Below are positions 1 through 9,320 of a stretch of 64,000 nt of DNA, piece by piece. Position 1 is the stretch's first letter; every line of letters begins with the position of its first letter. The stretch covers positions 45,759,627-45,823,626 of the forward strand of contig CM065703.1 of the NCBI GenBank assembly GCA_017654935.2, read 5' to 3'. Under the pieces are notes generated by a model. The model was not told the origin of the DNA and did not search any database. It saw nothing but the letters and a program-made list of their open reading frames with translations. The DNA comes from Phymorhynchus buccinoides (lineage: Eukaryota > Mollusca > Gastropoda > Neogastropoda > Raphitomidae). The position numbers and the translations under genes are program-made.

Positions 1-976
1 ATATAAGATTGGACGCACGCATGGTAGAAATGTTTACGGGCGTTTACGTCTAGAAAGTTTTTAAGTTTAGAAAGCTGAAAAGTTTTTTGTGAGACACGTT
101 TGCTTACGTTGGATACATGGGATGACCAGGAAAGGTTATTGTCAATAGTGATTCCTAAAACTTTGTGAGTGCTGACTTCTTCTATTTGATTGTTATTAAT
201 GAATAGAGGGGGCATGGCAGAAATCAAATTTTGTCTTTTTTGACGAGTAGTAACTACCATATACTTTGTTTTCTGTTCATTTAAGGACATATGATTGAGT
301 TCTGTCCAATAATTTATTTGATTTACATTTTCCTGTAGGTTAACTGATAACTGTTTCAAATCAGAATGATTCGAATGAATTGATGTATCGTCTGCAAAAA
401 GTTCGCACGAGTCTTTCATGTATAAGGGGAGATCGTTTACATATAGTAAAAAAAGTAAAGGACCAAGAACTGTCCCCTGAGGTACACCAAATTTAAGAGA
501 CAAACAACTGGATTGCTTGTTATTGAGAAATACGGATTGTTGACGATTAGTAAGAAACGACTTAATAAGAGAAAGGGCGGGGTCTGAAAATTTGTAAAGG
601 TTCAGTTTACGTAATAATAAGTTATGATCAATGACATCAAAGGCTTTACAGAAATCAACAAATAGAACACAAGTAAACTTTAAATCATTAATGTTTGTTA
701 ACCACTGATCAATCAAATTTATTAATGCAGTATGACATGAATGATTAGATCGAAATCCAGATTGGTTTGGATGAATTAGATCATATTTAGATATATGAGA
801 AGCTAAATGTTTATGGATATGCTTTTCTAAAGGTTTAGAAAGAAGAGAAATAATAGAAATGGGTCTGTAGTTTGAGGGGTCCATTTTATTTCCAGCTTTA
901 AACAGTGGTATGACTTTTGCTTTTTTGAGAATATTAGGGAAATACGATTTATCTATACACATATTATACAAATATG
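1..976 (-). mobile_element. LINE (non-LTR retrotransposon) reverse transcriptase domain, partial, open to window edge
   Basis: Reading the minus strand from about 976 down to base 1 gives one uninterrupted frame of roughly 320 codons with the ordered reverse transcriptase motifs of a non-LTR retrotransposon: NYRPISIISLLSK, HPNQSGFRSNHSC, FVDFCKAFDVIDH (first catalytic Asp), GVPQGTVLGPLLF, and FADDT near 405 (catalytic Asp pair). Motif style is that of the CR1/jockey supergroup; the exact clade is not resolved. The frame runs off the window edge, so the 3' part of the element is not seen. The upstream linker (977-1387) is in another frame, separated by an apparent one-base loss near 977. Otherwise there is little decay, which suggests a young copy. 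Confidence 0.9.
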
Positions 977-1387
977 TTTTAAAATAATACCATCTAAGTT
1001 ATCAAGACCTCGAGTCCCAGATTGCTTCAAATGCATAAGATAGAAATAAACATCGTATAATGGAATTGGAGGGATGACTAATTCTGTTTCGATTGATTTA
1101 GAGCTACAGAACTCAGAAAGAGGTTCCAAATCGTTTTTATCAGTTTTGTCACTTTTTACTGTGATATTAGCAATATTACAAAAATGGTTATTTAGAATAT
1201 CAACAGAATGTTCTTTAGGAACCACGGTTAACTTATCAGCATTTTTATTGGTAAGCATGTTTATGGCTTTCCATATAGGTTTTGAGTTATTTTGTGGACA
1301 ACTGAAAATTAAATTACTGAAATATTTCTTTTTTGAATTTCGTAACATGGACGTCACTTTGTTTCGTTGTTTTTTAAAATTCTTCAA
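953..1387 (-). mobile_element. LINE linker between endonuclease and reverse transcriptase
   Basis: This minus-strand frame of 144 codons is the region just before the RT domain of the same element. It has the usual W-K-A-I-N motif near its first third and a Gly-Leu-Asp-Asn segment immediately before the RT. It ends at a stop caused by a one-base frameshift relative to the RT frame at 1-976. No endonuclease domain follows upstream; the copy is cut off at the GA microsatellite starting near 1423, so it is 5' truncated, as is common for LINEs. Confidence 0.8.
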
Positions 1388-1418
1388 ACTGTTTAATTTT
1401 CAATAGATTATTTCTTAA

Positions 1419-1574
<156 letters not shown>

Positions 1575-1751
1575 TACAAAGGCAAAACTGAAGTGTATGT
1601 GAAATTAAAACAACAAAACATGGCAATTATTAAAATCTGTATTCTTAGAAACGTTCATGTTCTTTTTAGGTTTACATATATGCACATATATATGTTCACA
1701 GTTGCATGTCTTACAATACTGTATAAACATTAAAACTATAAAAACAAAAGC

Positions 1752-1958
<207 letters not shown>

Positions 1959-2339
1959 ATTCTTCGAAACTGGAGAATGCAGAGAAATGTGGGCATCTTC
2001 TCGAACGTCTGGAGATGGGAAATGGATAGCATAAAGAAAACAGAAAAGACGACCTCTCCGTCCACCTCTAATTTTCGCTTTGAATATTTTCACTGGGAAG
2101 CGACATTCTGCAACTGTCTGGAAAAGATAAGGTTAGGATCAGCCTAGCATTGTTTTTCATCAAACTGAAGAAAGCAGACTTTGAGATTCAGCATCGTAAA
2201 CACGAGTGGGTGATTGTGGATGGGGGTCTTCTACAGATTGACTTTTAATGTAAGTATACTCTTCTCTTCTGTAAAACTGACCATTACTTAAGATAGGCCT
2301 AGGCTAGTCAATCGGTAGAAGTGGATGATGTCAAAATAT

Positions 2340-2830
2340 CCACAGATGCCTTTCTTAAATATTGGCTTTAAGAAATGTGTTATTTTGCACACAATATGTA
2401 ATGTTATTTGCACACGATATGTAAATGTTTTCTTTAAGAAATGTGTTATTTACACACAATATGTTAATCTTTGCTTTAAGAAATGTTATTTGCTCACAAT
2501 ATGTAAATGTTTGCTTTAAGAAATTTGTTATTTGGACAAAATATGTAAATGTTTGCTTTCAGAAATGTGGTAGTTGCACACGATATGTAAATGTTTGCTT
2601 TAAGAAATGTTACTTGCACACGATATGTAAATGTTTGCTTTAAGAAATGTTATTTGCACACGATATGTAAATGTTTGCTTTAAGAAATGTATTATTTGCA
2701 CACGATATGTTAATGTTTGCTTTACGAAATCTGTTATTTGCACACAATATGTAAATGTTTGCTTTAAGAAATGTTATTTACACACGATTTGTAAAATGTT
2801 TGCTTTAAGAAATGTCTTATTTACTGTTTT
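2340..2830. repeat. Minisatellite, unit about 40-45 bp, roughly 12 copies
   Basis: Tandem copies built around GCTTTAAGAAATG, TTATTTGCACACGATATG and TAAATGTTT, with variable unit length and point differences. Open frames across it come from the repeat. 2831-3150 after it is unique and shows no coding support. Confidence 0.92.
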
Positions 2831-3352
2831 TATCGCGAAGGTTGTACATAACACACACCCCTCCCTCATGTTTACGACCCTCGATCTCAAAGTCTGTTTC
2901 TCTCAGTTTCATGACAATAACCTTAGTGTTGGTCAGTTTACCAAGAATGGCAGAATATTTCATCTCTTTGACCTTTGTCTCTGCTACAATTTGATGAGGG
3001 GGTGGGGGGGTCTAACTTACTAATTAGCCGAGATTTATGGAGTCGAGTATATGTTTGCGTGTATCATCCCTATGTACTTGTTTTTTTGTGTCTAATCCAT
3101 ACATTAATGCTATCACATCGCTTGTTCAGGCTCATTCATCTTTGACAGCACCCCCCCCCCCCCCCCCTCTCTCCCAATCCCCCCCTCCCCATTCCTTCCC
3201 AATACTCTGTCCTGTTGTAGGCCTACACCTAACTGTCTGATCGGGTTCCCATTTCACTGCCATAACATCCGGTTCCTACACCACAATAGTACAGTTGTTA
3301 ACATGCACGCATTTTGGAGTAAACACATATACATAACAAAATGGAACCCAAT

Positions 3353-3362
3353 CAGAGAGAGA

Positions 3363-3437
<75 letters not shown>

Positions 3438-3462
3438 TCACAGAGAGAGAGAGAGAGAGACT

Positions 3463-3499
<37 letters not shown>
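3353..3499. repeat. (GA)n microsatellite with CACTCACA interruptions
   Basis: GA array broken by two short CACTCACA-type interruptions. A C-rich homopolymer stretch lies just upstream at about 3152-3185. Confidence 0.95.
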
Positions 3500-3633
3500 G
3501 CAGACTTTTTTTTATTCTTAAAGGCCATAGCCCCTTAGAAGGGGGTACATATATAACAAACAACATATCCTATTACAAAATTAGGTCAAGTTGCAATCAT
3601 ATCCTTACGGACTTGAAATGCTTTCTATATGTC

Positions 3634-3812
3634 ACGGGAAAATTCGGAATCTTCCCGGGAAAAATCAGAATTCGGATTTTTCCCGGGAAGATTCCGAATT
3701 TTCCCAAGGCTGGGAACATTCCCAATATTCCCGGGAAGATTCTGAATCTTCCCAGCCTTGGGGAAAATCGGAATTTTCCAGGGAAGATTCCGATTTTTCC
3801 CAAGCAAGTAGC
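3634..3812. repeat. Cluster of inverted repeats centred on CCCGGG
   Basis: About 180 bp made of alternating direct and inverted copies of GGGAAAATTCGGAATCTTCC-type words, joined by palindromic TTCCCGGGAA cores at about 3654, 3687 and 3730 and by AAGGCTGGGAA / TTCCCAGCCTT arms. Both strands read almost the same. It could fold into several hairpins. Confidence 0.85.
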
Positions 3813-4004
3813 TGCATGCCATAGAAAACAAAATAAATCACAGAGAGAGAGAGACAGGCATATAGGGAAAGATGGAGAGAGACAGGGAAGGGAGAGGGGA
3901 AGAGTGAGGCATGCTGATAGGCGGAGAAGCAGGTTTAAAAAAAAAAGATTTCACACATCTAGTGTTGGCCCATAACAATCCACTACGTTTCCAGAACAGG
4001 TGCG

Positions 4005-4162
4005 CGCGCGTGCGTGTGTGTGTGTGTGTGTGTGTTGTGTGTGTGTGTGTATATGTGTATGCGTGTGTGTATGCATGCGCCCCTGTTTATATGTGTGTGT
4101 GTGTGTGTGCACGCGCGCGCGTGTGAGAAAGAGAGAGAGAGCACGCGAGCACGTGAGGGTAC

Positions 4163-4196
<34 letters not shown>
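4005..4196. repeat. (GT)n / (GC-rich) microsatellite
   Basis: Compound GT repeat with GCGC and ATGT interruptions. 4197-4480 after it is unique sequence with no recognisable gene. Confidence 0.92.
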
Positions 4197-4485
4197 ATTT
4201 TTCCGCAAACGTTTTCTAAAGTGTTTCTCAGACCCCTTTTGGTGTAACAGTTATGCGCGCGGCGACCGTCGTCTAGAGAAACTCGACCTTGCACACGATT
4301 CCAACTTCCACCTACAGATCTCCATACTTTCATTCGTCATTGTTGTTGTGAGCGAGTTTCATTCCAAGTTTGCACTATTTGCCGCATATTTTAGTCATGC
4401 CTTTGAAAGGTGTATTGCATACTTCTGTGCTTTAGGGTTTAAAGTGTCCGTGGTCGGTCTGTCATTGAGATATGTCCAGCTAACT

Positions 4486-4722
4486 TTAAAGACCCATCAG
4501 ATCACGTGTGAAACTCACGGGTTTCACGTGTTTTCCCTCTTATAGCTGGTAAGAAATCTTGTTTTGACCAGGTTTAAGTCCCATACAAATGCCCCCAAAT
4601 TCAAAACGAAACATCATTTTAAAGAGCAGCCTCAATCTAAAGTTGGGGGCATTTGTGTGTGGGTCACAGCTACCCAGAAAAAAACCAAGACTTAATCGTG
4701 GCGGGTCAGAATGTCTTTAAAA
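4486..4722. mobile_element. Probable MITE with TTTAAAGACCC termini
   Basis: The left end reads TTTAAAGACCCATCAGATCACG; the right end, read in reverse complement, gives TTTTTAAAGACATTCTGACC. A clearer member of the same family sits at 44802-44930. The internal part contains an inverted ATGCCCCC / GGGGGCAT pair. Ends are approximate. Confidence 0.5.
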
Positions 4723-4972
4723 AGCAAAACCTTCTAAAGCAGCTGCCACAGACCACTGATGAAAGTAGGAACATTACATTATTCAAAATGGCACGTTGAA
4801 GGAAGATGAGTACATGTATTAGTATTATTGGAGAGTGTCTAGTTCTCTGACATTGCAAGCAAACCTTCGTTCAAAACATTCATCATAATCAAGGCCAACA
4901 TTTTCAAAACGCCTTTATTTTAATATTCTAGAAAGGCACATACAGGCTTATTATCAAGGAACAATACAAAAA

Positions 4973-5213
4973 TTAACCCTTTCACCGCCAAAGTCGCATT
5001 TTAGCACCACAGTGATTTAACACCTATATTTTTGTCACTAAAAGGCATCAAATTGGGGTCTATTACCCAAATACCCTATTGTCTTAGTTTTGGGAAGGAC
5101 AGAAATTATTTTATATATGTCACAGAAGAATCCCCAATACTGCAGATAGATTTTCTCTACCTAGGTATAATGGAATTTTTTGGCTGAAATATGGCTGGCG
5201 GTGAAAGGGTTAA
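4973..5213. mobile_element. piggyBac-like MITE, family A, copy 1
   Basis: Bounded by TTAA on both sides. Terminal inverted repeats are CCCTTTCACCGCCA on the left and TGGCGGTGAAAGGG on the right. TTAA target duplication with CCCTTT-type ends is the piggyBac signature. Related copies lie at 21263-21513 and 25925-26169. Length 241 bp, no coding capacity. Confidence 0.85.
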
Positions 5214-5304
5214 AGATATTCACGTTTTAATTTATTGTGAGACTTTTAAAAAGTATTGTGCATAAATAAAACTGGTTAAAGGTCAAGATGTGGCACCCCC
5301 CCTA

Positions 5305-5626
5305 CATTTCTCGGTTAATTGTATTTTTCCGTTTTTGCCTTTCTTACCATACATAAAGCTGTATTTTAGGAACATTTTTAGCTAATAACCTTTTTGGAAT
5401 ACTAACCCTATCCCTAACCCTACCCCCCACCCTATAAGACGGGAAAAACGCAACGAACCACAACTGTGACAAATCGGGTGTACTGCAGTACATAGTGGGG
5501 GGTAGGGTTAGGTTTAGGGCTAGGGTTAGTATTCCAAAAAGGTTATTAGCTAAAAATGTTCCTAAAATACAGCTTTATGTATGGTAAGAAAGGCAAAAAC
5601 GGAAAAATACAATTAACCGAGAAATG
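5305..5626. mobile_element. Long palindromic MITE with telomere-like AACCCT motifs in its arms
   Basis: Two arms of about 130 bp (5305-5434 and 5497-5626) are near-perfect reverse complements, beginning CATTTCTCGGTTAATT and ending AATTAACCGAGAAATG. The loop is about 60 bp. The inner part of the arms contains CTAACCCTATCCCTAACCCT on one side and its complement on the other. Non-coding. Confidence 0.88.
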
Positions 5627-5663
5627 CTTTACCTTTACCTAAAACTGTCCTACATGGGACTGT

Positions 5664-6029
5664 AAAATGAAGAAAAGCATTGTTCAAATGCCCAGTTGAA
5701 TCATGAATGGCTGGTACCCACGTGTCGTCATATCCGGCCACAAGTAGCGCCATATTATGGGAGACCGCCATCTTAGTCCTTACCTTTTTTTGAAAAATGC
5801 CAGATCGATGCTACGTATTTGGCTGTTCCAATTCGAAACTTAATCTAAACTGTATTTATAACATCTGGATGTTTTCTTTACACATTTAGATAACATTTTC
5901 ACTTTGTTTACACACAAATAAGGACTAAGATGGCGACACTTCCGTTGGAATGGTCGAGATGCGCACGCAGGTGGGTTGGAGCCATAAAATGAAGAAAAGC
6001 ATTGTTCAAATGCCCAGTTGAATCATGAA
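5664..6029. repeat. 45-bp direct repeat flanking a TIR-bearing insert
   Basis: The sequence around AAGCATTGTTCAAATGCCC occurs at 5664-5708 and again at 5985-6029 with at most minor change. Between them lies the THAP-remnant element. The duplication is too long to be a simple transposon target duplication, so a local tandem duplication or recombination is likelier. Confidence 0.8.
5766..5935 (+). mobile_element. Internally deleted DNA transposon remnant with THAP-domain start
   Basis: Perfect 17-bp inverted repeats CGCCATCTTAGTCCTTA (5766-5782) and TAAGGACTAAGATGGCG (5919-5935). Between them an ATG at 5797 opens a 30-codon frame ending at 5889, starting MPDRCYVFGCSN: the C-x4-C opening of a THAP zinc-binding domain (C2CH), which normally begins within the first ten residues. 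THAP domains are found in P-element transposases and in host proteins derived from them. The inverted repeats favour a transposon origin. The frame then runs into a stop, so it is not functional. Confidence 0.6.
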
Positions 6030-6055
6030 TACAAGTGCCAACCATAAACATGCAA

Positions 6056-6262
6056 AGTCTAATTATATGTACAGCACATACATATATGTCATTACTCATG
6101 TTCCTCCAATCACAAAGTCTAATTATATGTACAGCACATACATATATGTCATTACTCATGTTCCTCCAATCACAAAGTCTAATTATATGTACAGCACATA
6201 CATATATGTCATTACTCATGTTCCTCCAATCACAAAGTCATTACTCATGTTCCTCCAATCAC
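6056..6262. repeat. 60-bp tandem repeat, about 3.4 copies
   Basis: Three identical 60-bp units (starting CACAAAGTCTAATTATATG) plus a partial one. Identity between units implies recent duplication. 6263-6530 after it is AT-rich unique sequence without features. Confidence 0.95.
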
Positions 6263-6531
6263 AAAGTCAATGCATCAAACATTCCACTTTGAAAAAACAT
6301 CACATCATTAATATATATTTTTTAATTTACACTTAATACCAACATAAAAATTGCGTTAGAATAAACACAGCATTTTGAATTGGAGTGAAGTGTAGATTAT
6401 TTGATTATAATTATTTTAACAAGGGCAGAATGTGGCAGTGAAGTTTTGTTAGTTTATGGTTGAATGCAGCATTTGTTGACTTCTGTGCAAAAGAGTGAAG
6501 TTTAGTCAGTTTATGGTTGAATGCAGCATTT

Positions 6532-6985
6532 GACTTCTGTGCAAAAACACCCTTTGCACTATTTAAAGGGGATATACATGCTAGTTCTGACTTCTGTGCA
6601 AAGACACCCTTTGCACTATTTAAAGGGGATATACATGCTAGTTCTGACTTCTGTGCAAAGACACCCTTTGCACTATTTAAAGGGGATATACATGCTAGTT
6701 CTGACTTCTGGCGTGCAGACACCTTTTGCACTATTTAAAGGGGATATACATGCTAGTTCTGACTTCTGTGCAAAGACACCCTTTGCACTATTTAAAGGGG
6801 ATATACATGCTAGTTCTGACTTCTGGCGTGCAGACACCTTTTGCACTATTTAAAGGGGATATACATGCTAGTTCTGACTTCTGTGCAAAGACACCCTTTG
6901 CACTATTTAAAGGGGATATACATGCTAGTTCTGACTTCTGTGCAAAGACACCCTTTGCACTCTTTAAAGGGGATATACATGCTAG
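6532..6985. repeat. 57-bp minisatellite, 8 copies
   Basis: Unit starts GACTTCTGTGCAAAGACACC and ends CATGCTAGTTCT; a variant unit carries GCGTGCAGAC. The period of 57 is divisible by three, so frames stay open, but there is no sign of a real protein. It abuts the RTE fragment at 6993. Confidence 0.95.
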
Positions 6986-7619
6986 CAGCCTTCCACGAGG
7001 CATCAATGACAGACTTATGACCATGAAACGGTCTTTGACTGGAAAGAAACAGGCGACAATCATCAGTGCCTATGCCCCAACCATGACAAATCCAGACTAC
7101 ATCAAGGACAAATTATATGAAGATCTCCACTCACTCACAAGTTCAGTGCCCAAAGCAGATAAGCTGATCATTCTCGGAGACTTCAATGCCTGAGTAGGCA
7201 CAGACCATCAGATGTGGAAGGATGTCATCAGCAGAAACGGTGTTGGACTCTGCAACAGCAACGTCACCCTGCTCCTGCAGTTCTGTCTTAACATGAACAG
7301 CTCAACACCAACACGATCTTTCGACTCCCCAACAGAAACAAAACATCATGAATTTACCCTCGCTCAAAACAATGGCACCTTATTGACTATGTGATCGTCA
7401 GGAAACGCGACAGACAAGATGGTAGAGTCACAAAATCCATGTGCGGTGCTGAGAGTCGGACAGACCATCATCTCATTCTATCCAAAACAAAAATCAGAAT
7501 TCAGCTCAAAAGACGTCCGCAAGGAAAGAAAGTACCAGAAAGGCTCAACATCTCCCATCTGAATAGACCATCAGTTAGAGAAGAAACCGTAGAGAAGTGT
7601 GTGTATGGGGTGGGGAGTA

Positions 7620-7657
7620 GGGGGGCGGGGGGGGGGGGGGGGGGGGGGGGGGGGGAG
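7620..7657. repeat. G homopolymer tract
   Basis: About 35 nearly uninterrupted G on the plus strand, potentially G-quadruplex forming. Exact length is unreliable in sequencing. Confidence 0.9.
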
Positions 7658-7679
7658 GTGGGGTTAGGGGTTGTGGATT

Positions 7680-7828
7680 ATATGCAATGCATTCTCTAAT
7701 GTATTCATTTTCATAGAGATGTTTGGTGAGGGGTCTGTTAGAATGGTACGAATGGTGAGGAAAAGCGCATTGAGTTGTGTTAGCAAGATTATGCGCTATA
7801 TGCATTATTAATTATTATTATTATTAGA
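7680..7828 (+). mobile_element. (ATT)n-tailed short interspersed repeat
   Basis: The segment ending AAAAGCGCATTGAG ... GCGCTATATGCATTATTA and an ATT-rich tail is one copy of an interspersed repeat also seen at about 14375-14447 and 24692-24770 (reverse) and 45776-45866 (plus). Here it interrupts the RTE fossil, so it inserted later. Confidence 0.65.
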
Positions 7829-8099
7829 AGAGCAAACAGAACACATTCAGATCACAGATGATGTGGAGAACACATGGAAGACCTTCATTGAAGCAGTCCA
7901 CAAAACGGCCTTTGAGACTCTGGGCCCCATCCAGCGCAAACACCAAGACTGGTTCGACGAAAATGATGAGGAAATTGCAAAGCTACTGAAAACCACCAAC
8001 CAGAGCCTGCTCCAGTGTGCCAAAGATGCAGTCAACAATCAGAAGTGTCCAAAGGAAACTGCACTCGCAGCGAAAACCACCAACTTGTCAGAGCCTGCT

Positions 8100-8515
8100 C
8101 CAGTGACGAATCCATGCCAAAGATGCAGTCAACAACTTCAGAAGTATGTTGCAGTCAACAACTTTATGTCCAAAGAAAGATGCAGTCAACAACTTCAGAA
8201 GCAATGTCCAAAGAAAGATGCAGTCAACAACTTCAGAAGTAATGTCCAAAGAAAGATGCAGTCAACAACTTCAGAAGTATGTCCAAAGAAAGATGCAGTC
8301 AACAACTTCAGAAGTAATGTCCAAAGGAAGATGCAGTCAACAACGTCAGACGTAATGTCCAAAGAAAATGCAGTCAACAACTTCAGAAGTAATGTCCAAA
8401 GAAAGATGCAGTCAACAACTTCAGAAGTATGTCCAAAGAAAGATGCATTCAACAACTTCAGAAGTAATGTCCAAAGAAAGATGCAGTCAACAACTTCAGA
8501 AGTAATGTCCAAAAG
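8100..8515 (+). repeat. Minisatellite of about 38 bp derived from RTE coding sequence
   Basis: Some ten copies of GCAGTCAACAACTTCAGAAG plus TATGTCCAAAGAAAGAT, alternating short and long units. In frame it reads DAVNNFRSNVQRKM, matching the AFNN-linker part of the surrounding RTE element. The array therefore arose by amplification inside the transposon's coding sequence. Confidence 0.85.
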
Positions 8516-9219
8516 CAGCTCGCAGCGAAAACTTCCTTTTTCAAATTAAAGAGGGAAAAACTAAACTGATGCAGGAGAAAGCCGCAGCTAGGGGAGATGC
8601 TGGCTTGTTTTTGTCTCTCCCACTCACAACTGATTACCGGATTCCTGCAGGATCAGCTTTTATGCCCTGTTGTGCCTTTAAGTAAACCCTTCCCAAACTT
8701 GAGAATGGCGCTCCCTTTAACCATCGCAGACTAAACGCGGATGCGCAATAATGAACGATATGATGACCCTTTGTGTCTTAATAGGGCTAGGCCTACTGCT
8801 CACAAGTGACTTATCACTGTTATGATTACTTCACACTCCTTAGAACTCTCCCTTTTGTTTGGAATTTTTGTTCGCTCCTTCTTAATCTTAGTTGTGTAAA
8901 TAGACGTTGTTGCATTTGTCACTTTGCGGAGCAAATCAGATTTTCCCAGAACAGAAATTTGTCTTGCGATTTTTCCTGTCGCGGAAATTTTCAACTTGAA
9001 GTTTTTGTGACACGGAAATGTGTTTTGGGAAAACGTTCAAGGTGGAAATCAGTGGTAACTCAGAATTCTGTCAGCCCTGCAACTCTCAATGTTTTTACCC
9101 CAAATACCCAAGTTTTATTAATAAAAATACATTATTAGGCTTGTAAGTATCAGCAAAGCAAGAGTCACAACCAAGGAAAACAACTCCAGTCAGAAGTCCA
9201 TAGTTTCAGGTGACAACTA

Positions 9220-9320
9220 CAGTGGAACCTCCCTTATAAGACCTTCAAACATCATCCAAAATTAGGTCTTATATGGGAGGGAGTCTTATAATGGGAGGTC
9301 TTATAAGGGAGGTTCCACTG
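9220..9320. mobile_element. pogo/Tigger-like MITE (CAGTGGAACCTCCC family), copy 1
   Basis: TA target duplication (9218-9219, 9321-9322). TIRs begin CAGTGGAACCTCCCTTATAA and end with the reverse complement. Length about 101 bp. Other copies: 22809-22889, 28079-28235, 54702-55022. TA duplication plus CAGTGG ends fit the pogo branch of Tc1/mariner. Confidence 0.85.

Larger units (their letters stand above)
6993..8560 (+). mobile_element. RTE-type LINE endonuclease and linker fossil, interrupted
   Basis: Plus-strand frames match the apurinic endonuclease of RTE/BovB-like elements. [11 protein letters not shown] and LIILGDFNA (7069-7192) are followed by a stop replacing the usual Arg codon (CGA to TGA). 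A decayed stretch follows, then VTKSMCGAESRTDHHLI (about 7424-7475) and RRPQGKKVPERLN. The frame is broken by a short interspersed repeat at about 7595-7830, then resumes with WFDENDEEIAKLL (about 7950). The following linker, normally a single AFNN-like segment, is expanded into a minisatellite at 8100-8515. Several stops and indels: dead copy. Confidence 0.85.

Noticed and set aside
3951..4545. Plus-strand 181-codon frame ending at 4545
   Set aside because: Its first third is a GT repeat and the rest has no similarity to known proteins; no splice or start support.
5396..5530. Interstitial telomere
   Set aside because: AACCCT-like words are few, degenerate and symmetrical because they are part of MITE arms, not a telomeric tract.
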